Origin: Actinernus sp. WN-2022
Taxonomy: Eukaryota; Cnidaria; Anthozoa; Actiniaria; Actinernidae
Assembly: GCA_030867875.1 (NCBI GenBank)
Contig: JAOWCC010000577.1
Span: 74,085,012-74,149,011, forward strand
Length of the DNA stretch: 64,000 nucleotides
Reading direction: 5' to 3'
The position numbers and the translations under genes were made by a program. The notes under the pieces were generated by a model that saw only the letters and a program-made list of their open reading frames with translations, was not told where the DNA came from and made no database searches. Shown piece by piece: positions 54,959 to 64,000 of the stretch. Positions within the stretch are counted from its first letter, which is position 1, and the number at the start of each line of letters is the position of its first letter.

Positions 54959-55562
54959 ATGTATGGGAATGGGAAAATACAGTTGCTAGATCTTTCAAGT
55001 AAAGCTATACCACTCAAATTTTATCAGTAAAATATTTTGCCTAGTATCTTAAGTTTACAATTATTGATGAATTTCACATAATTGAAATAATATGGAAATT
55101 ATTTGACATCAGATTCTCATACAAACATAGCCTGCTTTCAGGTGGTAGATGTGTTTTTTTTCACACAGCAAATGGATCATCGAAGCGGCCGCCATATTGG
55201 CCGAGCGTGTTCGATCCCAGGTTTCAAACACGCTCGGCCAATATGGCGGCCGCTTCGATGATGTATGGGAATGGGAAAATACAGTTGCTAGATCTTTCAA
55301 GTAAAGCTACACCACTCAAATTTTATCAGTAAAATATTTTGCCTAGTATCTTAAGTTTACAATTATTGATGAATTTCACATAATTGAAAAAATATGGAAA
55401 TTATTTGACATCAGATTCTCATACAAACATAGCCTGCTTTCAGGTGGTAGATGTTTTTTTTTCACACAGCAAATGGATCATCGAAGCGGCCGCCATATTG
55501 GCCGAGCGTGTTCGATCCCAGGTTTCAAACACGCTCGGCCAATATGGCGGCCGCTTCGATGA
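54959..55562. repeat. 302 bp tandem duplication
   Basis: Unit 1 (54959-55260) and unit 2 (55261-55562) start atgtatgggaatgggaaaat and end in ggccgcttcgatg. Only about four differences were seen (for example ctatacc against ctacacc). The unit includes the left arm, loop and part of the right arm of the hairpin MITE. Confidence 0.9.
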
Positions 55563-55608
55563 TCTGTTTGCTGTGCGAAAAAAACACCATCTACCTGAAA
55601 GCAGGCTA
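55430..55608. mobile_element. hairpin MITE with 9 bp target duplication
   Basis: Arms of about 80 bp: left tagcctgctttcaggtggta, right inverse ending gaaagcaggcta; the inner 34 bp around ggccgccatattggccgagc pair perfectly. ATACAAACA flanks both ends (55421-55429 and 55609-55617). A 9 bp duplication and long TIRs suggest Mutator-type mobilisation. Confidence 0.85.
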
Positions 55609-55727
55609 ATACAAACACTGCATTTGCCATCATGCTTCATTTTCTTGAAAAGGCTTAAAGTGGCAAAATCTGGTTAGTGTTATTAGCTAGCAAAAACCTT
55701 TGTAAATGACATTTAATTTCATTGCAG

Positions 55728-55855
55728 GATTATTAAAGATGGAGTCCAACTGGAATGTGTCTTTTTGCAAATCTGGTGAAGTTCTGTTCCACTACAATAC
55801 AACCACTCATGAAGTTAAATGGCCACATGTACATATGGCAGACTGCTCTGTCAAT
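55728..55855 (+). CDS. WW-domain-like first coding exon, copy 2
   Basis: Acceptor tttcattgcag, start ATG at 55739, then ESNWNVSFCKSGEVLFHYNT, HEVKWPHV; a donor-like gtaggt follows at 55856. The Trp-G-HYN-T-E-Trp-Pro pattern matches copy 1 at 14013-14140; the YYN of copy 1 is HYN here. Upstream intronic sequence is unlike copy 1. The partner exons were not found. It could be an exon of an unidentified gene or part of a dispersed gene fragment. Confidence 0.5.
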
Positions 55856-55869
55856 GTAGGTAACATTGG

Positions 55870-56690
55870 AGAGTAATGCATATTTGACACCCTTGTGAAT
55901 AATCAATATCTCAATAATTAAATAGTGATAAAAGTACCCACATAAGCCTTGCTTATCTACATGTACATGTACAATGCATTCTACCCTGGAAAAGTCTACT
56001 GTTAAAATGAAATGTTTCATTCTAACATATACTTGTAACTGTGGCGGCATTGTGTTTCTCAGTATTTTTGACTTGACTGGATCTACATTGTATAAAGTAG
56101 ATTTGGCACTCTATATAAGAATCCTTACTATCAAAAGAATTGTAGTCATGCACTGGGGCGGACCCAGGATTCCCTGAGAGGGGATTCAAAAGGGGGGTTC
56201 AACAGGTTTGAAAGGGAGTTCGATCTCTGCAACTTCTTGTTTTTCTTTATAAAAGGGAGGGAGAGTATAAGGAGCCGGGATTCAATAATTGAGAGAAAAG
56301 GGGTTTGATCAAACCCCCATTAATTACCCTGGACCTGTCCCAGATCCAACTTTACTGATAGTACAATTAGCCTGTCTGCCTAATCTCTTGTAATTTTTTT
56401 TAGTGAATTTGTTTTGGGGTCAGGCTGCGCTACATGTACATCATTGTGATGTGCAGTTGAAATGGGGCTAGTGGCAGTCACTTGATGCCAATGCAACCAA
56501 TCAGGAACTGATATAAAGACAGTTTTGTTTCATGTCAAACTTGGTAGCTGCCACCTTATAGCCAGTAGGAAATTTCTGTGTGTGGATGAACAGAAAATAC
56601 TTAAAAAACAACAGCATCTATCTCCCCCTCCCTCCTTCCTTTTTCTCCTCACTCCATTTTGACTGTGAATCACAGGTAGCCCAACCCCAA
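55870..56690. other. non-coding stretch
   Basis: Includes a G- and C-rich inverted-repeat fragment at 56155-56345 (ggggcggacccaggatt ... tggacctgtcccagatcc). No gene recognised. Confidence 0.4.
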
Positions 56691-56830
56691 AACAAATTAC
56701 CAACCACTTACTGTCAGACCACTTACCAATCACTCACCAACCATGTACCAACAATTTACCAACCACTTACTGTCAGACCACTAATGCCAACCACTTACGG
56801 ACCACTTACGAACCACTTACCAACAACTTA
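56690..56830. repeat. minisatellite of ccaaccactta units, block 1
   Basis: Irregular 10-11 bp units (accaaccactta, accaatcactc, accatgtaccaac). The array resumes at 57670-57830 after an insertion. Confidence 0.85.
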
Positions 56831-56831
56831 C

Positions 56832-57668
56832 AGAGTTCCCACTACTTTGAAAAATAGGGGTCCTTGGGACCTCCAATTTCATCTGACTGAGGGTCCTTTT
56901 TGATTTTTAAGGGTGACAGCCCACATCCACAGCAAATTGCAACAAAGTGCCATTCCATTCTTTTCCACACCCCCCCCCCCCTACTAATGATGTCTACATC
57001 ACTTTACCCCCTAAGAAATGAATTTTAGGCCTTCACCCCCAGAACAAATGCCTTTTTGTCTTAAGTTTACCCCCCAGGAAATATACTTGGAATCCCAGTG
57101 ACCCCCAGAAAAATCACTTTGAAATTGTGAAACCCCTTCAGAGAAACTCTTGCAAAATGGAAACCCCCCAGAAAAACTAGAAAAAGAGCTTTTGACCCCC
57201 TCAGAAAATCTTTTTAATAGGAGGGTGTGCATATTAAATTGAATGGCACAAATTTCCTTGAGTTATTTTACATTATATCTTGTTTTCGTCATAATTGTAA
57301 GCCACGTAAACTCTTTGAGCCATTTAAAACAAAATGTACGTTTCTTAGGCTGGGAAGTTTCATGTGAATCACCTTTCCTTTTCTTTCCCAATGTCTGAGC
57401 CTAATTTAAAACTTTAAGTTTAAGAAGTTCATTGAACGTTTTCTGCATGTGCGAAGACAATTGGCAGTGAAACAAGATGGCGGATCTAGAAAATCTGCTG
57501 AGTTGCGTGCAAAGACTTCTGGGTAGGTCTCGATCTCCAGGCCCTAAAAAATGTCCTATCCCAGTCTCCAGGCCTCCTGCGTCCCAGGGACGCACAGCAC
57601 CAACAAAATGGGGGTCCTTTTTCATTTTTGTGCATAAAATACGCACATCTGTGCGTTAATAGGAACCC
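56832..57668. mobile_element. element splitting the minisatellite
   Basis: Ends are imperfect inverted repeats: left agagttcccacta, right taataggaaccct. cttac lies outside both ends, compatible with a short duplication, although it is also part of the minisatellite. The interior has tandem ccccagaaaa motifs (57030-57200) and a 60-codon frame at 57477 starting MADLENLLSCVQ that I do not recognise. Confidence 0.6.
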
Positions 57669-57669
57669 T

Positions 57670-57830
57670 GCTTACAGGCCTGACTTACCAATCGCTCACC
57701 AACCATGTACCAACCATGCACTTACCAACAATTTACCAACCACTTACGGACCACTTACGGACCATTCGCTTACCAATCACTCCCCAACCATGTACCAACC
57801 ATGTACCACTGGTCAACCACTTAGGGGAGC
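57670..57830. repeat. minisatellite of ccaaccactta units, block 2
   Basis: Continuation of 56690-56830, ending directly at the SINE. Confidence 0.8.
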
Positions 57831-57831
57831 C

Positions 57832-58060
57832 AGGGTGGTGCAGTGGTTAAGCGCTTCGCCTCTCACCTCTGTGGCCCAGGTTCGATTCCCGGACTGGGCG
57901 CCATGTGTGAGTTGAGTTTGTTGGTACCTCGCCCTTGCTCCGAGGGTTTTTCTCCGGGTTCTCTGGTTTTCCTCCCTCCGCAAAAACCAACATGCTAAAT
58001 TCCAATTCGATCTGTGCATTAGCCGGGACCTGGCTTTGATCAGCCCCCATGGTTGTGGCT
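57832..58060 (+). repeat. SINE with tRNA-like head
   Basis: Head: gtggtgcagtggttaagcgc (A-box-like) and aggttcgattcccggac (B-box-like), about 85 nt together. Body: cgagggtttttctccgggtt, tttcctccctccgc, then aattccaattcgatctgtgc and acctggctttgatcagccc. A reverse-oriented copy of the tail is at 17350-17415. This is a typical tRNA-derived SINE; the parent tRNA is uncertain. Confidence 0.75.
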
Positions 58061-58169
58061 GCCAAATTTGAACTTTCCGCGTCGTTGTTTTCTGTCCCAT
58101 ATTTTGAACTCGTATCTCAGTATTACATGTATGAACACCCGTAATCATTGTATTATTTATCAGGTTTAA

Positions 58170-58565
58170 TGTCATAGACTTCAATCTCCTCTTCGCTGAG
58201 GGTAACAGTAGAACGGCGACATGTTGCGACGATAAGGTTTAAAAATTACGGTGACGAAACTAACTGGCTGGAAGAACTTCTGCTGAGAGGCGAATTAACT
58301 GCAACTATTACGACCTTCTGTACTGACTAAAAACTGATGTCGTAATGTCACTTTATGGAAGCTGCCTAAAACTAACAAACTGAAATTTGACTAACAATGA
58401 ATAACAAAATTATTAGGAATGAAAGCTATGCACACGATAACGACACAAAGCGAGAAATGTAAACATGAAAGCTACGATTACGAAACAAAGCGAGAAATGG
58501 AAGCGACAAAACTAATAGATATTTAACAATAGGAGCAATAAAATAACAGTGCTTCGGATCCAACA
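58170..58565 (-). mobile_element. putative 3' LTR of the BEL/Pao element
   Basis: On the minus strand a purine-rich tract AGGGGCCGGTG is followed at 58565 by TGTTGGATCC, a plausible LTR start 185 bp after the last ORF. A plausible end ...TGACA lies at 58170, giving about 396 bp. The 5' LTR would be beyond 64000, so the boundaries cannot be checked by comparison. Confidence 0.45.
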
Positions 58566-58749
58566 CACCGGCCCCTAAGTGTGAAAACGCGAGTGAAACA
58601 CTTATCAAATAATTTATAAGGATCCGTGCTATTATATTCAAACTAACAGTTTCTGTTTCAACATTCCTTGTTTCAATAAGTCTCGAGTCCACCTTGAGTA
58701 GACTGACTAAGTTACACATCTTTAAGAGACATCGATTGTATCATCGTAT

Positions 58750-60900
58750 TCATTCTTCCGATTCGACGACCACGCACAGCTTGTCAACTGGTCGCTGAAG
58801 AACTGTTAATTTAGTTTTCACCATGGCACGGCGTACAAATCCTCTCTTATCAGGTAGTACTTCGAGAATTCTCCCAAGTGGCCACGAGTTCCTCGGGGAG
58901 TTGTCATCTAGGACCAAAACGATATCTCCCACGGCGAGGTTTCTTCGGGGTCGAGTCCACTTCTGTCTTTCCTGAAGCAATGGTAGATACTCGCGGGTCC
59001 ATCTCCTCCAGAAAATATCTGCAAGATACTGCACCTGTCTCCATCTGCGTCGTGAGTATGTATCTTCTTTGATGAACAATCCTGGCGGTAACGACGGTTC
59101 AGATCGAAGCAGCAACAGGTGATTTGGGGTGAGGGCTTCCAGATCATTGGGATCATCCGAGACTTGTGTGATAGGACGACCGTTGATGATAGCTTCTACT
59201 TCACACATAAGAATGGCAAGGCTTTCGTCATTCATGGTTTGCTCTTTAAGCAAGGCGTTCAGGATCTTGCGAATCGTTCTGATGCAGCGCTCCCAGATAC
59301 CTCCATGATGAGAGCCTGAAGGAGGGTTGAACGTCCACTTTATGTTCCTTTGCAATAGATGATTGTGGATGTTCTCTTGGTTCCACTTGGAGATGTTTTC
59401 ACGGAGCTCTTTCTCGCCGCTGGTGAAATTGGTGCCATTGTCTGATCGGATTTCTTTTACTTGTCCTCTTCTTGCAATGAATCTTCGCAGTACTTGCAAG
59501 AACGAGTTGGTATCGAGGCTGTGAGCGATTTCGATATGAACAGCACGAATCGCCATACAAGTGAAAATCACTCCATATCTCTTCACCTGGCTTCGGCCTT
59601 GACGAACAAATAATGGACCAAAATAATCTACTCCGACTGAAGTGAATGGTGGTCTGTCCGGAGTTAGGCGATCCTTTGGCAAGTCTGCCATTTTCTGCTC
59701 TCCAGCGGGAGCTTGTCGTCGTCGACAACTGAAGCAATTCCTAAGACTTCTTCTTACTGTAGAATTTGCCTTGATGATCCAGTACTTTCTGCGTAACAGC
59801 GCCAACACGTACTCTCTACCAGAGTGCCCGGAGATGTGATGGTAATGTTCAATGATAAGGCTTGTCACATGGTTGTTTTTGGGCAAGATTATTTGATGTT
59901 TTGAATCGTTAGAGATGCATGCTAGGCTCAGTCGTCCGCCCACACGTAGGAGGCCATCAGTCAAGATGGGATCAAGCTTGAAGAGGGGGCTAGATTTCTT
60001 TACTTGACTTGCCTTCTTTCTTGGTGTGACGTTTTCTTCTGCACAATCATACCTCTTTCCCTTTTTAAGGATGCTGAGCTCGTCTGGAAACGATTGGTGT
60101 TGCACGTATCTTAGGATTTCTATTTCACTGGCTTTCATTTCTTCAGTCGAGATTGGTTCAGGTTGTTCGTTCTTCATATCCTGGATCTTCTCGTCTGTCT
60201 TGCGCTTTCTGCATGCTTCGTATAACCTTCTACGATACTTTAATATCCAAGCAACGATTTTCTTAAGACGATACCATGAAGAAAATCTCTTGAAGACATT
60301 ATCCACTGCGGCTACTGACTCATCGAGAATGACTGCACGGGAAGATACCTCTCTCTTAAGTTCTGGGTCGTCTTCAGGGACCACTCCCATTGCTACGGGT
60401 CGTCCCGGCCACAATTCTTCTTCTTTCCAAAGGAATTCTGGTCCTTTCTTCCATCGTTCACGGTTGAGAAGAGCATCAGCTGATAATCCTCTTGACGCAT
60501 CGTCTGCAGGATTGGAATTGATGTCTACGTACCTCCATTGTGATGGATTTGATCCATCCCGGATGACGGCAATACGGTTTGCGACAAATGTGTGAAATCG
60601 TTTGTTTTCGTTTTCGACGTAGCGCAGCACCGACGTACTATCCGTCCAGAATGTGGCATTATTGATCGGAATCTCCAATTCTCTTCTCATCATCTTGTCA
60701 AGCCGGATTGAGATTGTTGCGGCCGTAAGCTCTAAGCGCGGGATTGTGATTGGATTCAATGGAGCGAGGCGTGCTTTTCCCATCAGGAAGGAGCAATGGA
60801 TTCTGTTATCAGCGTTAATCAATCGAAGATAGGATACTGATCCGTAGCCATCTTGAGGCATCGGAGAAATGATGCAGCTGGGCACATGTAATGTTACCAA
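58750..60900 (-). pseudogene. BEL/Pao pol, part 3: RNase H, integrase, C-terminal domain
   Basis: 716-codon minus-strand frame. RNase H residues: E57 (RLE), D87 (TDST) and D133 (PADD). Integrase zinc finger H355/H359 with C389 and C392. Integrase core D425 (GVDYFGP), D487 (RSDNG) and E537 (IWERC). A DUF5641-like domain (TPNHLLLLRS, RRRWRQVQYL, VGDIVLVLDD) ends the protein. The first Asp of RNase H (HFSDAS) lies in the preceding frame, so a small indel near 60850-60860 breaks the domain. The start codon shown is therefore not a natural one. Confidence 0.92.
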
Positions 60901-62755
60901 AATTGGATGGCTTGAGGCATCGATTAACTGTAAATTGTGCCAGATTTGGTAGATCTGTTATCCACTTCTGCCACCGGATTTTATGTTCGCTTGGGATGTC
61001 GTCGTCCCATCCAAGTTTCATTCTGCATAGGTCTTGCAAAATGAATTTTGCTGTCAAAATGAAAGGTGCAGCAAATCCGAGTGGGTCGTATACGGAGCTT
61101 ACGATAGACAATATACCTCGCCTTGTGAGTGGTCGCTCTTTGACGACAACCTTAAAACCAAACTCGTCAGATTCAACGGACCATTGTACCCCAAGGGCTC
61201 TTTCAATTGGAAGACTATCTCTGTCTAGATCGATATCTTTAATCTTCTTGGCACGTTCGACCTCAGGAATGGTATCCAGTACTTCGCGACTGTTACTAAT
61301 CCACTTCGTCAGACGGAAGCCGCCTCTTGTAAGGAGTTCAGAAAGGTCTTGCACGTGCAAAATAGCATCGTGGGTTGAGGGTAGGGACTTCAAACAATCG
61401 TCTACATAGAAATTATCTTTGACTGTGTTGATCACGTTGGCATTGAAGTCCTCTTGGTTATCTTCAGCTGTCTTTCGTAGTGCAAAGTTTACACAGCTTG
61501 GCGATGAAATTGCACCGAACAAATGTACCACCATCTGGTAGTTTTCTAGGTCGTGCTCGAGATCGCCGTCTGGCCACCAGAGGAAACGCAGGACGTCGCA
61601 ATCCGAATCGGGTACTTTGGTTTGATGAAACATGGCTTCTATGTCGGCCATAATAGCAACTGGTTCTTGTCGAAACCTTGTCAAAACTCCCACCAATATG
61701 TTGGTCAAGTCTGGGCCTTTTAACAGTTGATCATTAAGAGATGTTCCTTTGTACTTTGCTGAGCAATCAAAAACAACTCTGATCTTGTCAGGTTTATGCG
61801 GGTGATAAACACCATGATGTGGTATGTACCAAATCTTGCCGTCTTGTCGCTCAGGCTGATTCACAGAGATTGTTCGTGCATATCCCTTTTGAAGGAGATC
61901 TCCAATAAAGGCGTTATAATCACTGAATAACTTGGGATTCTTCTGTAGTTTTCTTTTCAGCCAGCTCGCACGTTGTTCCGCTTGTGACCTGTTATTAGGC
62001 ATGTGTGGCTGATGGTCTTTGAATGGTAGGTTGATCTGATAATGGCCATCCTTAAGCTTGGCGGTCTTCTCTATGCTCGACATGAAACGGCGTTCGCTTT
62101 GCGACATCTCAGTTTTATCATCTGCCGTGAAATCGTTAAAGTCTCGATTAAACGAATCCATGACGATCTGATTCAGCTGTGCATCGGCCTTGACGAAGAA
62201 GTTACTGATACGAGAACGTCCACGTCCCAAGGGACCATTGACGGCCCATCCCAAACGTGTTCTAGATGCATAAGGACCGGCATTATGGCTGTGTCTCACT
62301 TCTTCCGGTTCTAGTGCTTCTGGGACATCGCTTGCTATGAGAAGGCCAATTTCAGCATCAACATGCGGTAATTGGATACCTTGCAAGTGAGGCCATCTAT
62401 CGACGTCTTCTTGGGTGGGGATGTCATGTTTTGTGACGGGTACCTCGTGACGAGTGTACAGTAATGGTAGCTTGATGTAGTTATTTTCGTCTAGGTCAGC
62501 GACCTCAAGATCCCTAATCAGAAAACTGTCGATCACGCTGTTTCTTTTCTCCAATGTTGTTAACGAAATCTTTGTTTTCGCTCCTTCAACACCCAGCTGA
62601 TTCATGAGAGACTCAGAACAAAACGTTTGATTGCTTCCGTTGTCCAGGAAAGCATATGTAATAACTGATTTGCTGCTACCTTTAACTCTGACCTTTACCG
62701 GCACAATGGCCATGCCTGTTACTGATTTTCCGGCCCCAGTCATTCCAGTCAACAT
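60815..62755 (-). pseudogene. BEL/Pao pol, part 2: protease and reverse transcriptase
   Basis: 646-codon minus-strand frame. Aspartic protease (DUF1758-like) motif FLDNGS at residues 36-41, where D-S-G or D-T-G is usual. Reverse transcriptase: D371 (MADIEAMF) and YVDD at 450-453, in a Pao-type (peptidase A17 neighbour) context with CLKSLPS after it. The frame overlaps the gag frame by 74 bases and the RNase H frame by 86 bases, with a different register each time. A stop codon lies just upstream of the first Met, so the frame is not independent. Confidence 0.92.
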
Positions 62756-64000
62756 TGGTTAGACCGTTGTGCACATCTGATGTCTTGTCCGAATTGTTGT
62801 CAGTCTTCTTGCCATACTGTTCAGCATCGTTTCTTTTTCCATTGGTACTTTGATTAGTGAACTGGTTAGTGTGGAGGACAGTAGGATGTTTCTTGTGACA
62901 GTTTGCAACTTTGCAAGAGCTTCTATCTTTACATTCCTTTACAATGTGCTTGTCGGACAAACAACCAAAGCAAAGCCTCTTCTGCTTAAAGAATTTGATT
63001 CGTTCCTCATACGGCTTATTCCTGAGGGCTGTACACTCATCAATAGCATGGTTGGCGTCACAGAAAGAACAAGGCTTCTTGACATCTTCTGACGCAAAAG
63101 ATGTATGTTTATTTCCATCTGAGCGACGAACATTCGAGTCCTCCCTTTCAGTGTCTGATCGAGTGGCAAAGCTAAATTTCCTTGGTTTGGCTGGGTTAGA
63201 TTTCTGCCATCTAGCCGTGTTGTCCTTCGAACTGTCGGAGATTTTTCCAAATACAGGATTGGTAGCTATCCTGGCTTCTCGTTCAACAAGGTTAACAAGG
63301 TCACTGAACTTGACGGTCTTCTGCTTGATTTCCATAATATCGTCAACAACACGGCGCCATCTCTCCCTCATGCCATACGGTAATTTCTGTACTACCTGCT
63401 GCATATTGTCAGGGTGCTCGAACTTGTTCATATACTCGTTGCATTCCATTGCATTCTTGCAACTTGTGAGGAAAGTGGAGAATCTATGCAGGGCTGCACT
63501 GTCCTCTGACTTGAACGCTGGCCAGTTCAAAGCTTTATCGAAGTAAGCTGATGCTATTTTAAATTCATCTCCATATTTCTTTTTCAGTAGTCTTCGGGCT
63601 TCCTTGTATCCCTTATCTGAATCCATGTGATTACACGATTTGACAAGATCGTTCACTTCGCCTGATGTATACTGTTCCAGATAATATAGTCTGTCACTGC
63701 TGCTTGTGGTTTTGGATTCGATTAAACTTTCAAAGGCACGTATGAATGTAGAGTACTCTATTGGATGTCCCCCGAATGTCGGCACTTTGGGTTGCGGTAG
63801 CGTACTCTTTTGTTGCTGGACTGCGAACATTTGCATGACCTCGTTTTGCTGCTGTTGTAGTATATTCTGCTGTTGTTGCAACGTGATCATTTCCTGAAGA
63901 GTCCTATCACTAATAAGTGATCCAGCGGTCCCAACTCTAGAAGCATTGCTGACAGCACTCGAATTGTCATAATTAGGCTGCTGTTGAGATTCCAGAACAT
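62682..64000 (-). pseudogene. BEL/Pao gag region, 5'-incomplete
   Basis: The frame has a Met at 63890 but stays open to the window edge, so the N terminus is outside. Glutamine-rich N-terminal part; DUF1759-type gag core (PTFGGHPIEYSTFIRAFESL ... YLEQYTSGEV ... LLKKKYGDEFKIASAY); two zinc knuckles, C274-x2-C-x3-H-x4-C and C307-x2-C-x4-H-x4-C, followed by C-x4-C-H. The frame ends about 70 bases into the protease frame. In most BEL/Pao elements gag-pol is one ORF, so this register change is probably a mutation. Confidence 0.88.

Noticed and set aside
60026..60595. 189-codon plus-strand ORF
   Set aside because: Antisense shadow of the BEL/Pao integrase-RNase H frame; no domain of its own. The same holds for 60891-61409 and 62911-63546.

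Overview
The window looks like nuclear DNA of an anthozoan cnidarian, most likely a reef coral. Reasons: AT-rich intergenic sequence, spliced exons, C2H2 fingers, degenerate non-LTR retrotransposons, a BEL/Pao element, very many short inverted-repeat elements, and a decayed copy of a large ORF family that I know from coral and other cnidarian gene sets. The organism call is inference. Two runs of N (157-256, 26659-26758) are scaffold gaps.

Ordinary genes are few: (1) a C2H2 zinc-finger exon at 443-1792 (+), probably the last exon of a gene whose 5' part is in or beyond the first gap; (2) an intact, intron-free TauD/TfdA-type Fe(II)/2-oxoglutarate dioxygenase at 37292-38119 (+); (3) two short WW-domain-like exons with splice sites, 14013-14140 and 55728-55855 (+). 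Nearly everything else is mobile DNA.

Layout. 2.0-4.7 kb: foldback and TTAA-flanked MITEs plus LINE 3' ends. 5.1-7.2 kb: decayed APE-endonuclease/reverse-transcriptase LINE. 8.2-11.7 kb: palindromic elements. 12.0-13.4 kb: second decayed LINE with two insertions. 14.7-22.1 kb: interleaved inverted repeats carrying RecQ-helicase-like N-terminal fragments. 24.9-26.5 kb: long inverted repeat with a TAA-flanked MITE in one arm. 26.7-30.5 kb: diverged dispersed repeats. 32.4-33.7 and 39.0-39.6 kb: two paralogous blocks, each carrying a MITE the other lacks. 41.3-46.1 kb: one large ORF broken by a 2.34 kb TTAA-flanked element and then a 725 bp LINE; a C-terminal piece of the same family is at 48.7-49.15 kb. 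46.5-47.8 kb: recent 5'-truncated LINE with a 114 bp target duplication. 49.6-51.1 kb: tRNA-Thr-like SINE fragments and a MITE nested in a MITE. 51.9-53.3 kb: concentric palindrome rich in ATCGAT. 55.0-55.6 kb: hairpin MITE with 9 bp target duplication and a 302 bp tandem duplication. 56.7-58.1 kb: 11-mer minisatellite split by an insertion, then a second SINE. 58.17-64.0 kb: BEL/Pao retrotransposon on the minus strand, running off the window.

The most informative signals are insertions that can be polarised inside the window because an empty copy is also present: the 433 bp element at 50493-50925 (8 bp duplication, two empty copies), the 334 bp element at 25856-26189, the reciprocal MITEs at 32856-33332 and 39431-39510, and the LINE at 44866-45590 whose removal rejoins a reading frame. 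A hammerhead-ribozyme-like core in a 101 bp insertion (42630-42730) and tRNA-like segments carried inside a MITE family are the most unusual functional hints. All of this was read by eye; no alignment, search or folding was run.
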